A stretch of 51,888 nucleotides of DNA from Tranquillimonas sp964472855 (lineage in GTDB: Bacteria; Pseudomonadota; Alphaproteobacteria; Rhodobacterales; Rhodobacteraceae), in NCBI GenBank assembly GCA_964472855.1, contig CAYYMJ010000017.1:1-51888 (forward strand), read 5' to 3'. A program made the position numbers and the translations under genes. Each line of letters starts with the position of its first letter. Positions within the stretch are counted from its first letter, which is position 1. The notes beneath the pieces were generated by a model. That model saw only the letters and a program-made list of their open reading frames with translations, was not told the DNA's origin and searched no databases. Shown piece by piece: positions 24,113 to 33,378 of this stretch.

Positions 24113-26641
24113 TCAGGCCGACTTTTTCTTGCGCGGCGCGGCCTTGCGCTTCTTGCCGCCCTTGGCCGCCTTTTCCGCGATCAGAACCAGCGCGCTGTCC
24201 AGCGTGACGTCGTCAACCTCGGTTCCGTTGGGCAGAGTGGCGTTGATCTTGGCCCATTTCACGTAAGGCCCATAGCGCCCGTCCATCACCTGCACCGGCC
24301 CGCCATCGGGGTGTTCGCCCAGCTCGCGCAGGGCCTTGGCCGTGCTGCCGCGCCCGCCGCGGCTGGCCTTCTTGGCCAGCTCTTCCACGGCGCGGTTCAT
24401 GCCGATGGTGAACACGTCGTCGACCGAGCCGATATTGGCATAGACCCGCCCGTGGCGCACGAAGGGGCCATAGCGCCCGATCGCGGCCTCGATCATTTCG
24501 CCGTCTTCGGGGTGGGGGCCGATCTCGCGCGGCAGCGACAGCAGCTTCAGCGCCTTCTCAAGGTCGATATCGGCAATCTCCCAGCCCTTGGGCAGGCTGG
24601 CACGCGGTGGCTTGGGTTGGTCTTCGGTGACTTCGCCGCGCTGGACATAGGGCCCGAACCGGCCCTTGCGCAGGCTGATCGGATCGCCGGCATCCTCGCC
24701 CAGCGGTTTGCCATCGGGCCCGATCTCGCCACCCTCTTCCATGCCGGGCGGACCGAAGGGCCGGGTAAAGCGGCAGTCGGGATAGCGCGAACAGCCGATG
24801 AAGGCCCCGCCCGAGCGCGCGGTGCGCATCGAAAGCCGGCCCTCGCCGCAATTGGGGCAAATGCGCGGGTCGCTGCCGTCTTCGTTGGCGGGATAGAGAT
24901 GCGGGCTGAGCACCTCGTCGATCTTTTCCAGCACCTCGCCGATGCGCAGATCGGCGGTTTCGGCCACGGCGGCGGAAAAATCGCGCCAGAACCGGCGCAG
25001 AACCTCTTTCCAGTCACGTTCGCCGGCCGAGATGTCGTCAAGCTCTTCTTCCAGTTGCGCGGTGAAATCGAAGCCCACGTAGCGGCGGAAATAGTTGGTC
25101 AGAAAGATCGTGACCAGCCGGCCCTTGTCTTCGGGGTGCAGGCGGTTCTGTTCCTTGCGCACATAGCCCCGGTCCTGAATGGTCGTGACGATCGACGCAT
25201 AGGTCGACGGGCGCCCGATGCCCAATTCTTCCATGCGCTTGACCAGCGTCGCCTCGGTAAAGCGGGGGGGCGGCTGGGTGAAATGCTGTTCCGGCGTGAC
25301 CGCGCGCTTGTCGGCCGCCTCGCCCGCCGTGATCTGGGGCAGGCGGCGGTCGTCGTCGTCCACCACCGCGTCATCGCGGCCCTCTTCATAGACCCGCAGA
25401 AAGCCGTCAAAGGTCACCACCTGCCCGGTGGCCCGCAGTTCGACCTGTGCGTCGGCGGACCCGACGGTGACAGTGGTGCGCTCCAGCCGGGCGCCTTCCA
25501 TCTGGCTGGCCAGCGTTCGTTTCCAGATCAGGTCATACAGCTTGCGCTGGTCGGCTTCGGTCAACTTCAGCGTGGTGGCATCGCGGCCCATGTCGGTGGG
25601 GCGGATGCATTCATGCGCCTCCTGCGCGTTCTTGGCCTTGTTTTTATAGACCCGCGGCCCCTTGGGCAGATAGGCGTCGCCATAACGGTCGCGGATGGTG
25701 TCGCGGGCGGCGGTCACCGCCTCGGGCGCCATGTCGATGCCGTCGGTCCGCATATAGGTGATGTGGCCGGCCTCATACAGCCGCTGTGCCGTGCTCATGG
25801 TCTGGCGGGCGCCAAAGCCGAACTTGCGGCTGGCTTCCTGCTGCAGGGTCGAGGTCATGAACGGGGCCGAGGGGTTGCGACTGGCCGGCCTGGCCTCGAC
25901 ATTCTGCACCGTCAGGTCGCGGCTTTCGATGGCTTGCTGGGCCATCTCGGCGGCGGTGGCGTTTTCCAGGCTGAACTTGTCCAGCTTGTCGCCGCCCAGC
26001 ACCGTCAGCCGCGCCTCATAGGTCTGGCCGCGCGGCGTGGCCAGCAGGGCCTTGACCGTCCAGTATTCGCGGGCGTTGAACGCCTCGATCTCAATCTCGC
26101 GCTCGACGATCAGGCGCAGGCAAACCGATTGCACGCGCCCGGCCGACTTGGCGCCCGGCAGTTTGCGCCACAGCACCGGCGACAGGTTGAAGCCCACCAG
26201 ATAGTCCAGCGCGCGGCGGGCCAGATAGGCCTCGACCAGCGGCGCGTCGACCTGGCGGGGGTTTTTCATCGCCTCGGTCACGGCCGACCGGGTGATGGCG
26301 TTGAACACCACCCGGCTGACCTTGCTGTCCTTCTTCAGCGCCCGGCGCTTGCGCAGCGTCTCCTCGAGATGCCAGCTGATGGCCTCGCCCTCGCGGTCGG
26401 GGTCGGTGGCGAGTATAAGCTCGGGGTCGTCGGCCAGCGCGTCGGCGATGGCCTTGACGTGGCGGCGGCTGTCGGTCGCCACTTCCCAGGTCATCTCGAA
26501 ATCGTTGTCGGTATCGACCGAGCCATCCTTGGGCGGCAGGTCGCGCACATGCCCGTACGAGGCCAGAACGACGTAATCGTCGCCCAGATATCCGTTGATT
26601 GTCTTGGCCTTCGCGGGCGATTCGACGACGACGACGGGCAT
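24113..26641 (-). CDS. topA: DNA topoisomerase I (type IA)
   Basis: An 842-residue enzyme that relaxes negative supercoils by nicking one strand through a phosphotyrosine. The start ATG at 26641 gives the family-typical MPVVVVESPAKAKTIN; another ATG lies 4 codons upstream. The TOPRIM domain includes the acidic TDPDREGEAISWH. The nucleophile is Tyr296 in ITYMRTDG. GRPSTYASI and FTAQLEEELDDI follow. One four-Cys zinc motif is visible (CPNCGEG, then CSRYPDC), followed by repeated KGRFGPYVQ, YGPFVRHG and RYGPYVKW segments and a Lys/Arg-rich tail (KKRKAAPRKKKSA) for DNA binding. It lies 326 bases after dprA in the same direction, the usual dprA-topA order in alphaproteobacteria. Confidence 0.96.
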   Translation of the reverse strand: MPVVVVESPAKAKTINGYLGDDYVVLASYGHVRDLPPKDGSVDTDNDFEMTWEVATDSRRHVKAIADALADDPELILATDPDREGEAISWHLEETLRKRRALKKDSKVSRVVFNAITRSAVTEAMKNPRQVDAPLVEAYLARRALDYLVGFNLSPVLWRKLPGAKSAGRVQSVCLRLIVEREIEIEAFNAREYWTVKALLATPRGQTYEARLTVLGGDKLDKFSLENATAAEMAQQAIESRDLTVQNVEARPASRNPSAPFMTSTLQQEASRKFGFGARQTMSTAQRLYEAGHITYMRTDGIDMAPEAVTAARDTIRDRYGDAYLPKGPRVYKNKAKNAQEAHECIRPTDMGRDATTLKLTEADQRKLYDLIWKRTLASQMEGARLERTTVTVGSADAQVELRATGQVVTFDGFLRVYEEGRDDAVVDDDDRRLPQITAGEAADKRAVTPEQHFTQPPPRFTEATLVKRMEELGIGRPSTYASIVTTIQDRGYVRKEQNRLHPEDKGRLVTIFLTNYFRRYVGFDFTAQLEEELDDISAGERDWKEVLRRFWRDFSAAVAETADLRIGEVLEKIDEVLSPHLYPANEDGSDPRICPNCGEGRLSMRTARSGGAFIGCSRYPDCRFTRPFGPPGMEEGGEIGPDGKPLGEDAGDPISLRKGRFGPYVQRGEVTEDQPKPPRASLPKGWEIADIDLEKALKLLSLPREIGPHPEDGEMIEAAIGRYGPFVRHGRVYANIGSVDDVFTIGMNRAVEELAKKASRGGRGSTAKALRELGEHPDGGPVQVMDGRYGPYVKWAKINATLPNGTEVDDVTLDSALVLIAEKAAKGGKKRKAAPRKKKSA

Positions 26642-26967
26642 GCTGCTTCTCATTCTTGCGGCGGTGGGGGTCGCGCCAGATGTGGTGAGGACGCGGGCGT
26701 TGTCAATGCGCCTGATCCGGTGGCGCGAGAATTCTGCGTGCCGTCGGCCGCGGCGTTTCGCGATTGGCGTGATCTATCATGCATCACCTAACGCGTTGAA
26801 ATCCAATATGTCAGGCAGCGTCGGGCAAGCGCGGCCGGCCGCGCCGTGCCATGGGGCAAAGATCGCAGAGCGCCGCAGTTGTCGCAGCGGTCGGCGCCCG
26901 CTTTCCCGATGTGCAACGTCTTGAAATCATGTCCGCCACCGGCCGGGAGATGCCGGTGCAGCGATGC
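26642..26967 (-). other. Intergenic region between dprA and topA
   Basis: About 326 bases with no convincing coding frame, hairpin terminator or RNA. A TTGACA-like hexamer (26701-26706, minus strand) lies 60 bases before topA, but no good -10 box accompanies it. The topA promoter is presumably here. Confidence 0.4.
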
Positions 26968-28095
26968 TCAGCCAAGCCGGGCGATCAGACCGCCGGGGCG
27001 CCGTTCGATCCGCCCGTCCATTTCCAGCGAAACAAGTTCGGGCGTGATGTCGGCAGCGCCAAGGCCGAGGTCGCGGATCAACTGATCCTCGGCCAGCGGG
27101 CTGGGGCCGATCCGGTCGAGGATCTGACGGTGCAGGTCGGCGGCGGCCGCCAATGGCCGTGGTGGGGCCGGCGCCGCCTGTGCGGCGGGTGGGGCCAGAT
27201 CCGGTTGCCGCGCCGCCAGCGATTCGATGACGTCGCGCGAGCCCCGGACCAGCGCCGCGCCGTCACGGATCAGCATGTTGCAGCCCGCTGCACGCGCGTC
27301 GAACGGGTGGCCCGGCACGGCCATGACGTCGCGCCCTTGGTCCAGCGCGTCGCGGGCGGTGATCAGGCTGCCCGATTTGGCCGCGGCTTCCACCACCACC
27401 ACCGCGTCGGCCAGCCCGGAAATCAGGCGGTTGCGGGTTGGAAAGTGGCGTGCCTGCGGCTGGGTGCCCATGGGTTGTTCCGACACAAGCAGGCCATTTT
27501 CGCCGATCTCCTGGGCCAGCACGGCATTTTCGGCCGGGTAAACCACGTCGACGCCCCCGGCCATCACCGCGATGGTGCCGCTGTCGATGGCGGCAAGATG
27601 GGCGGCGGTGTCGATCCCGCGGGCCAGACCCGACACCACCGTGTGCCCTGCTTCGCCAAGATCGGCGCCCAGCCGTTTGGCCATGCGGGTCCCAAGGCTC
27701 GATGCGTTGCGCGCGCCGACGATGGCAATGGCGGGCCTGTCGGCCAGTTCGCCCCGGCCCAAGGCCCACAGAATCGGCGGTGGATCAGTCAGCGTCATCA
27801 GCCGCGCCGGATAGCCCGGCGCGCCGAATGTCAGCATCCGCGCCCCGGCCAGCCGTGCGGTGGTCATTTCCGCCTGCGCAACCTCGGCCGGGCAGACGCG
27901 ATAGCCGTCAACCCCGGCGGCGCTGGCAATCTCCGGCAGCGCCGCCAGCGCGCCCAAGGCGCCGCCATGTCTGGACATCAGGCGAAAGAAGGTTGCAATG
28001 CCCACCCGTCGTGAGCGCAGGAGACGAAGCCAGCTTAGGCGCTCTTCCTCAGTGTCGGGTGGGGTGAGGGGGGATGGGGAAGGGATCGTGTCCAT
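26968..28095 (-). CDS. dprA: DNA-processing protein DprA (DNA protecting protein)
   Basis: About 375 residues from the ATG at 28095; an in-frame ATG at 28122 is possible but lacks a ribosome site. DprA loads RecA on incoming single-stranded DNA during natural transformation. The N-terminal helical region contains RLSWLRLLRSRRVGIATFFRLM. The Rossmann-like core has FGAPGYPARLMTLTDPPPILWALG, IAIVGARNASSLG, VVSGLARGIDTAAHLAAID and GTIAVMAGGVDVVYPAEN. SEQPMGTQPQARHFPTRNRLISGL, AAAKSGSLITARDALDQGR and VPGHPFDARAAGCN follow. The C-terminal winged-helix-like domain (ILDRIGPSPLAEDQLIRDLG) is present. Full length. Confidence 0.94.
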   Translation of the reverse strand: MDTIPSPSPLTPPDTEEERLSWLRLLRSRRVGIATFFRLMSRHGGALGALAALPEIASAAGVDGYRVCPAEVAQAEMTTARLAGARMLTFGAPGYPARLMTLTDPPPILWALGRGELADRPAIAIVGARNASSLGTRMAKRLGADLGEAGHTVVSGLARGIDTAAHLAAIDSGTIAVMAGGVDVVYPAENAVLAQEIGENGLLVSEQPMGTQPQARHFPTRNRLISGLADAVVVVEAAAKSGSLITARDALDQGRDVMAVPGHPFDARAAGCNMLIRDGAALVRGSRDVIESLAARQPDLAPPAAQAAPAPPRPLAAAADLHRQILDRIGPSPLAEDQLIRDLGLGAADITPELVSLEMDGRIERRPGGLIARLG

Positions 28096-28185
28096 AACCG
28101 CCGTGCACTCCGTCTCCTGCATCTGAAGATTGCGCGCGTTAAGGTTAAAGAGAGATGAAGGAATCCCCCGTCCCGGCAAAAAATG

Positions 28186-29607
28186 TCACGCCGCACTGCC
28201 GCCCACGGTCAGCCCGCCGATCATCAGCGTCGGCTGGCCCACGCCCACCGGCACCCATTGCCCGTTCTTTCCGCAATTGCCGATGCCGGGGTCCAGCTTC
28301 ATGTCGTTGCCGATGGCCCGGATACCGCGCATGGCGGTGGCCCCGTCGCCGATCAGCGTCGCCCCCTTGACCGGCGCGCCGATCTTGCCGTTCCGGACGC
28401 GGTAGGCCTCGGTGCAGCTGAAAACGAACTTGCCGTTGGTGATATCGACCTGTCCGCCGCCGAAGCCGACCGCATAGATCCCGTCCTTCAGGTCGGCGAC
28501 GATAGCGCCGGGGTCGGCGTCGCCGCCCAGCATGTAGGTGTTGGTCATGCGCGGCATCGGGATGTGGGCAAAGCTTTGCCGGCGCCCGTTGCCGGTGGGG
28601 GGCACGCCCATCAGCCGGGCGTTTTGCCGGTCCTGCATCAAGCCGGTCAGGATTCCGTCCTCGATCAGCAGGTTCTTGCCCGACGGCGTGCCTTCGTCAT
28701 CGAAGGTGATCGACCCGCGCCGGTCGGGGACGGTGCCGTCGTCCAGCACCGTGACGCCGGGTGCGGCCACCCGCTGGCCCATCAGCCCGGCAAAGGCCGA
28801 CGTGCCCTTGCGGTTGAAATCGCCCTCCAGCCCGTGGCCGACCGCCTCGTGCAGCAGCACGCCGGGCCAGCCGGGGCCAAGCACCACGTCCATCACGCCG
28901 GCCGGGGCCGGTTCGGCCCGAAGGTTGACCAGCGCGATGCGCAGCGCCTCGCGCACCTCGGCCTGCCAGCTGGCCGGAGCCAGCAAGCCTTCGAGCCCGG
29001 TGCGTCCACCGCCACCGGTGCCGCCCTGTTCCCGGCGGCCGTCCTGCTCGACGATGACACTCACGTTCAGCCGCGCCATGGGGCGCACGTCGGACAGGTG
29101 CTGCCCTTCGGGGCGCAGGATCTCGATTTCCTGCAGCGACGCCGCCAGCGTGGCCGACACCTGCACTACCCGGGGATCCAGCGACCTTGCATAGTCATCC
29201 ATGTCGCGCAGCAGGTCGATCTTGCCGGCGAAGCTGGCGTCGGCAATCGGGTCGGTGTCGCGGTAAAGGCGCCGGTTGGTGGCCGCCGGCGCGTCGGCCA
29301 GCGTGCCGCCGCCATCGCCAACCGCCAGCCGCGCCGTGCCCACGGCCCGGCGCAGCGCGCTTTCGCTGATCTCGGTCGAATGGGCATAGCCGGCGGTTTC
29401 GCCGCGGACGGCGCGCAGGCCGAATCCCTCGGCCGCGTCATAGCTGGCGGTCTTGACCCGCCCGTCGTCGAACACCAGCACCTCGGACCGGCGCCGTTCA
29501 AGAAACAGCTCGCCATCGTCGGCACCGGCGACGGCCTGCCCCAGCAGATTCAGGGCCTCGGCTTCGTCCAGATTGTTCTGGAAGGGGCGGAATGCGTCGT
29601 CCGGCAT
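28186..29607 (-). CDS. tldD: Metalloprotease TldD
   Basis: A 473-residue TldD protein, partner of TldE/PmbA in a zinc protease that processes modified peptides and unfolded helices. The zinc site HEAVGHGLEGD (HExxxH) is clear, with the later Cys in KFVFSC as third ligand. Other marks are VLVFDDGRVKTASYDAAEGFGLRAV in the N-terminal domain and RMTNTYMLGGD, DLKDGIYAVGFGGGQVDI and GNDMKLDPGIGNCGKNGQ in the C-terminal half. The partner gene is not in the window, which is normal. It is transcribed away from the cytochrome oxidase operon; the 187-base divergent region must hold both promoters. Confidence 0.94.
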   Translation of the reverse strand: MPDDAFRPFQNNLDEAEALNLLGQAVAGADDGELFLERRRSEVLVFDDGRVKTASYDAAEGFGLRAVRGETAGYAHSTEISESALRRAVGTARLAVGDGGGTLADAPAATNRRLYRDTDPIADASFAGKIDLLRDMDDYARSLDPRVVQVSATLAASLQEIEILRPEGQHLSDVRPMARLNVSVIVEQDGRREQGGTGGGGRTGLEGLLAPASWQAEVREALRIALVNLRAEPAPAGVMDVVLGPGWPGVLLHEAVGHGLEGDFNRKGTSAFAGLMGQRVAAPGVTVLDDGTVPDRRGSITFDDEGTPSGKNLLIEDGILTGLMQDRQNARLMGVPPTGNGRRQSFAHIPMPRMTNTYMLGGDADPGAIVADLKDGIYAVGFGGGQVDITNGKFVFSCTEAYRVRNGKIGAPVKGATLIGDGATAMRGIRAIGNDMKLDPGIGNCGKNGQWVPVGVGQPTLMIGGLTVGGSAA

Positions 29608-29794
29608 GGCAAATGTCCTGTCATGATGCCCATCGGGCAGGTGTTAGCGGCTGAATGCCGCAATTGTTCGGCTTGTCCCGTCCCCGACAATATGGTTTCA
29701 GTCCCGTGCGACACAACGGGGGTCCGGTCAATCGGTTTGGCCGGGGGTCCCGAAGGGCGGCATGGCCGCCCTGCAGCCGAACAGGATAGGTCAC

Positions 29795-30694
29795 ATGCGT
29801 CTGAAAACCTCCCTTCAGGGTCTTTTTCCCGGCCTCGCGGCCTTGTGCGCGGCAACCGCCGCCAGCGCCCAAGAAGTGGGCGACCTGCCCATCGTGGGCG
29901 CCCCGGTCAGCGGAGCCATGGGGTTCCAGCCCGCCGCAACCGAACTGGCACGCGACCTGCAGTCGCTTGACCACATGGTCCTGCTGATCATTTCGTCGAT
30001 CACCCTGTTCGTGACGATCCTGCTGGCGGTCGTGTTTCTGCGCTTCAACGCGCGGGCGAACCCGACGCCGGCGCGCTTTACCCACAACACCCCGGTCGAG
30101 ATCGTGTGGACGGTGGTGCCAATCATCATCTTGCTGTTCATCGGCGCCTTTTCGCTGCCGGCGCTGTTCAAGCAGCAGGAGATCCCCCAAGCCGACCTGA
30201 CGATCAAGGCCACCGGTTATCAGTGGTACTGGGGCTATGAGTATGTCGATCACGAGTTCGGCTTTGACAGCTTCATGATCGGTCAGGGCGCCAACGTGGT
30301 CGACGACGAGATCCGCGCCGAGCTTGAGGCCGCGGGCTACAGCGACGACGAATTCCGCCTAGCCACCGATACCGCGGTGGTCGTGCCGGTCGGCAAGACG
30401 GTGGTTCTGCAGGTGACCGGCGCCGATGTGATTCATTCGTGGGCGATGCCGGCGTTTGGCGTCAAGCAGGACGGCGTGCCCGGCCGCCTGGCCGAGTTGT
30501 GGTTCAACGCGGAAAAGGAAGGCATCTATTTCGGCCAGTGTTCCGAGCTGTGCGGCAAGAACCACGCCTATATGCCGATCACGGTCAAGGTGGTCAGCGA
30601 AGCGGCCTATCGCACCTGGCTGGAAGGCGCGATTGCCGAATACGCCGGCGAACCGCTGGAAGCCGGCAGCGTTCTGTTCGCCGCGAACGACTAG
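29795..30694 (+). CDS. ctaC: Cytochrome c oxidase subunit II
   Basis: A 299-residue subunit of the aa3-type terminal oxidase that accepts electrons from cytochrome c. The ATG at 29795 is preceded by AGGATAGG and opens a signal peptide (MRLKTSLQGL, cleavage after ASA). Two transmembrane helices follow (MVLLIISSITLFVTILLAVVF and VPIIILLFIGAFSLPALF), then the electron-entry aromatic patch YQWYWGYEY. The binuclear CuA site is complete: Cys249 and Cys253 in GQCSELCG, with the following His and Met in NHAYM. An upstream His lies in ADVIHSWAMP. It is the first gene of the oxidase-assembly operon; subunit I is not in the window, as is common when ctaD lies elsewhere. Confidence 0.96.
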   Translation: MRLKTSLQGLFPGLAALCAATAASAQEVGDLPIVGAPVSGAMGFQPAATELARDLQSLDHMVLLIISSITLFVTILLAVVFLRFNARANPTPARFTHNTPVEIVWTVVPIIILLFIGAFSLPALFKQQEIPQADLTIKATGYQWYWGYEYVDHEFGFDSFMIGQGANVVDDEIRAELEAAGYSDDEFRLATDTAVVVPVGKTVVLQVTGADVIHSWAMPAFGVKQDGVPGRLAELWFNAEKEGIYFGQCSELCGKNHAYMPITVKVVSEAAYRTWLEGAIAEYAGEPLEAGSVLFAAND

Positions 30695-30756
30695 ACAGGA
30701 ACACCGGCGCCGCCCACGCGGATGGCGCCGCGCCCACGACATGAGCAAGGCCAGTC

Positions 30757-31683
30757 ATGACCGACGCAACCGCCTTTGACACCAGTTACGAGCCGACCTT
30801 CGGCGACTATTTCGCGCTGCTGAAGCCGCGGGTGATGTCGCTGGTCGTGTTCACCGCCCTTGTCGGGCTGCTGGTGGCGCCGGTGGCGATGCACCCGGTC
30901 GAGATTGCCGCATCGGTCCTGTTCATCGCGATCGGTGCCGGCGCGTCGGGCGCGCTGAACATGTGGTGGGATGCCGATATCGATGCCGTGATGCGCCGCA
31001 CCGCCAACCGCCCGGTGCCATCGGGGCGGGTCGCCGCCGGCGAGGCGCTGGCCATCGGGCTGGGCCTGTCGGGTCTGTCGGTGATGATGCTGGCGCTGGC
31101 CGCCAATCTGGCGGCGGCGGCGCTGCTGGCCTTTACCATCTTCTTTTATGCCGTCGTCTATTCGATGTGGCTGAAACGGTCGACACCGCAGAATATCGTC
31201 ATCGGCGGCGCTGCCGGGGCGTTTCCGCCCATGATCGGCTGGGTGGCGGCGACGGGCTCGGTCTCGGTCGAGGCGGTGCTGATGTTCGCGCTGGTGTTCA
31301 TGTGGACCCCGCCGCATTTCTGGGCGCTGGCGCTGTTCATGCGCTCGGACTATGACGATGCCGGCGTGCCGATGCTGACGGTCACCCATGGCCGCAAGGT
31401 CACGCGGCGCCATATCATGGCCTATACGCTGTTGCTGGCCCCGGTGTCGGGCTGGCTGGCGCTCAGCCCGGTTGGCGGGCCCGTCACGGTTGCCGTGGCG
31501 CTGGTTACCAACCTGATCTTCCTGCGCGGCGCCCTGCATATCCTGCGCCGCGACGAGACCGCGGCCGAGGCCGACAAATACAGGGTCGAAAAGCGGTTCT
31601 TCCGCTTTTCCCTGCTGTATCTCGCGCTGAACTTCCTTGCCCTGGCGGCCGACGCGTCGCTGCGCGCTGCGGGAGTATTCTGA
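30757..31683 (+). CDS. ctaB: Protoheme IX farnesyltransferase (heme O synthase)
   Basis: A 308-residue UbiA-family membrane enzyme that adds a farnesyl chain to heme B, making heme O for the oxidase. Both prenyl-diphosphate motifs are readable: NMWWDADIDAVMRRTANRP near residue 68 and the later region LFMRSDYDDAGVPML. There are about eight or nine hydrophobic segments, including FSLLYLALNFLALAADASL at the end. It follows ctaC after 62 bases, and its TGA stop overlaps the ATG of the 61-residue gene by one base. Confidence 0.95.
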   Translation: MTDATAFDTSYEPTFGDYFALLKPRVMSLVVFTALVGLLVAPVAMHPVEIAASVLFIAIGAGASGALNMWWDADIDAVMRRTANRPVPSGRVAAGEALAIGLGLSGLSVMMLALAANLAAAALLAFTIFFYAVVYSMWLKRSTPQNIVIGGAAGAFPPMIGWVAATGSVSVEAVLMFALVFMWTPPHFWALALFMRSDYDDAGVPMLTVTHGRKVTRRHIMAYTLLLAPVSGWLALSPVGGPVTVAVALVTNLIFLRGALHILRRDETAAEADKYRVEKRFFRFSLLYLALNFLALAADASLRAAGVF

Positions 31684-31868
31684 TGGCGATCCGGGCCACC
31701 CACGAGATCCACACACGGCGCCGGTCGCGCAACTATGGTGTCGGGCTGGTTCTGCTTGGCTTTGTGGTTCTGGTCTTTTTTCTGACCATGGCCAAGCTGC
31801 GGGTTCAGGGCCCGGTCGAGGGCTATGACTACAAGTTGCGCCCCGAGCTTGCGGTGACCGGCGAATGA
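31683..31868 (+). CDS. Small single-helix membrane protein of the cytochrome oxidase operon (CoxF-like)
   Basis: A 61-residue protein with a basic N-terminus (RATHEIHTRRRSRNYG) and one transmembrane helix (VGLVLLGFVVLVFFLTMAKL), then a short tail ending PELAVTGE. Short proteins at this place, between ctaB and ctaG, are found in related alphaproteobacteria and are assumed to help oxidase assembly; a biochemical function is not established as far as I know. The start overlaps ctaB by 1 base and the stop overlaps ctaG by 4, so it is made in step with both. Confidence 0.85.
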   Translation: MAIRATHEIHTRRRSRNYGVGLVLLGFVVLVFFLTMAKLRVQGPVEGYDYKLRPELAVTGE

Positions 31869-32455
31869 GCGTTTCGCCGCAGCAGAAGACCGCGCTTTAC
31901 GCCGTTGGCGTCGTGCTGGTCATGGGCTCGCTGGCCTGGGCATCGGTGCCGCTGTACAATCTGTTTTGTCGGGTCACCGGATTTGGCGGCACGCCGCTGG
32001 TGGCCGAGGCCGGATCCGACGTGGTGCTGGACCAGACCATCACCATCCGCTTTGACGCCAGTCTTGAGCGCGGCATGCCATGGGAGTTCCGCCCGCAGGT
32101 GCGCGAGATGGAGTTGCGCATCGGCGAGACCGGGCTGGCCTTTTACGAGGCACACAACCCGACCGACCGCCCCGTCCTGGGGCAAGCGAGCTATAACATC
32201 GCGCCCTATTCGGCCGGCGGGTTCTTTTCCAAGATCGACTGTTTCTGCTTTACCGAGCAACTGTTGCAGCCGGGTGAGACGGCGCTGATGCCGGTGACCT
32301 TCTTCGTCGACCCCGCGATTGTCGACGATCGCGACGGGAAGTTTGTCAAACACATCACCCTGTCTTACACATTCCACGAAATCGACCTGCCCGAGCCGGA
32401 AGGCGGGGTGCAGGCGGCCTTGCAGGTGGCCCCTGCAGGCACCGACGTAAACTGA
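31865..32455 (+). CDS. ctaG: Cytochrome c oxidase copper chaperone CtaG/Cox11
   Basis: A 196-residue membrane-anchored chaperone that inserts copper into the CuB centre of subunit I. One N-terminal helix (TALYAVGVVLVMGSLAWASVPL) is followed by the family segment YNLFCRVTGFGG. The periplasmic Ig-like domain carries the copper ligands CFCF in KIDCFCFTEQ and the typical MPVTFFVDP. YTFHEIDLPE closes the domain. Length and order are normal. The start overlaps the small upstream gene by 4 bases, and ctaE follows after 13 bases. Confidence 0.95.
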   Translation: MSVSPQQKTALYAVGVVLVMGSLAWASVPLYNLFCRVTGFGGTPLVAEAGSDVVLDQTITIRFDASLERGMPWEFRPQVREMELRIGETGLAFYEAHNPTDRPVLGQASYNIAPYSAGGFFSKIDCFCFTEQLLQPGETALMPVTFFVDPAIVDDRDGKFVKHITLSYTFHEIDLPEPEGGVQAALQVAPAGTDVN

Positions 32456-32468
32456 GGGAAGAACGCCA

Positions 32469-33260
32469 ATGGCCCACGCCAAGAACCACGACTATCATAT
32501 TCTGACGCCATCCGTTCTGCCCTTTATGGGCGCGGTTGCCGCTTTCGTCATGTTGTTTGGCGCTGTCCTTTGGATGCACGACCGCGGACCGTGGATGTTC
32601 CTGATCGGCTTTGCCATCGTCGGCTACGTGATGTTTTCGTGGTGGTCCGAAGTGGTCGCAGAGGCGATTGCCGGCGACCATACGCCGGTGGTTGCCATCG
32701 GCCTGCGCTATGGCTTCATCCTGTTCATCATGTCCGAGGTGATGTTCTTTTCGGCCTGGTTCTGGAGCTTTTTCAAGCATGCCATGTACCCGATGGAGCA
32801 ATTCTCGCAAGGCGCCTGGCCGCCGCCGTCGATCGAGCCTTTCAACCCCTGGCACCTGCCGCTGATCAACACCCTGATCCTGCTGTGTTCGGGCGCCGCC
32901 GCGACCTGGGCCCACCACGCGCTGGTACACGAGAACAACCGCAAGGACATCAAGTCGGGCCTGATCCTGGCCATCGTGCTGGGCGCGTTGTTCACCTTCT
33001 TCCAGGCTTATGAATACAGCCACGCCGCCTTTGGCTTTTCCGGCAATATCTATGGCGCCAACTTCTTCATGGCCACCGGCTTTCACGGCGCCCATGTGAT
33101 CATCGGCACGATCTTCCTGTTCGTGTGCTACATGCGCACCCGGGCCGGGCATTTCACGCCGGAAAATCATATCGGCTTCGAGGCCGCTGCGTGGTACTGG
33201 CACTTTGTCGACGTGGTCTGGCTGTTCCTGTTCGCGGCCGTCTATATCTGGGGAAGCTGA
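32469..33260 (+). CDS. ctaE: Cytochrome c oxidase subunit III
   Basis: A 263-residue integral-membrane subunit with seven predicted helices. It begins AHAKNHDYHILTPSVLPFMGAVAAF, typical of proteobacterial subunit III. Conserved segments are FSWWSEVVAEAI, MSEVMFFSAWFWSFFKHAM, WPPPSIEPFNPWHLPLINT, GFHGAHVIIGTIFL and FEAAAWYWHFVDVVWLFLF. A ribosome-site-like AGGGAAG precedes the ATG. Subunit III stabilises the catalytic core and proton uptake. A GC-rich intergenic hairpin follows the gene before surf1. Confidence 0.96.
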   Translation: MAHAKNHDYHILTPSVLPFMGAVAAFVMLFGAVLWMHDRGPWMFLIGFAIVGYVMFSWWSEVVAEAIAGDHTPVVAIGLRYGFILFIMSEVMFFSAWFWSFFKHAMYPMEQFSQGAWPPPSIEPFNPWHLPLINTLILLCSGAAATWAHHALVHENNRKDIKSGLILAIVLGALFTFFQAYEYSHAAFGFSGNIYGANFFMATGFHGAHVIIGTIFLFVCYMRTRAGHFTPENHIGFEAAAWYWHFVDVVWLFLFAAVYIWGS

Positions 33261-33287
33261 CGCGGCGCCGCGCGGCGCCCGCGTCCC

Positions 33288-33322
33288 GCACCGGGGGCTC
33301 TGCCCCCGGACCCCCGGGATTG
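33288..33322 (-). repeat. GC-rich intergenic hairpin repeat, copy 1
   Basis: In the 118-base gap between ctaE and surf1 there is a perfect stem (33291-33298 with 33302-33309) with a TCT loop, followed by CCCCCGGGATT. On the minus strand it reads AATCCCGGGGGTCC then GGGGGCAGAGCCCCC. Related elements lie near 42841 and 44941. Here it may attenuate transcription between ctaE and surf1. Confidence 0.65.
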
Positions 33323-33378
33323 ATCTGGACAGAAGTAGGGGCCGGCATGGTCCCTTTTTCATATCGGGTACGGGTATC

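Noticed and set aside
26678..26706. TTGACA-like element as the topA promoter
   Set aside because: No acceptable -10 hexamer at the right distance.
23957..26791. A 944-codon plus-strand open frame opposite topA
   Set aside because: High GC keeps the reverse strand free of stops; the minus-strand frame has every topoisomerase I motif, so the plus frame is a shadow.
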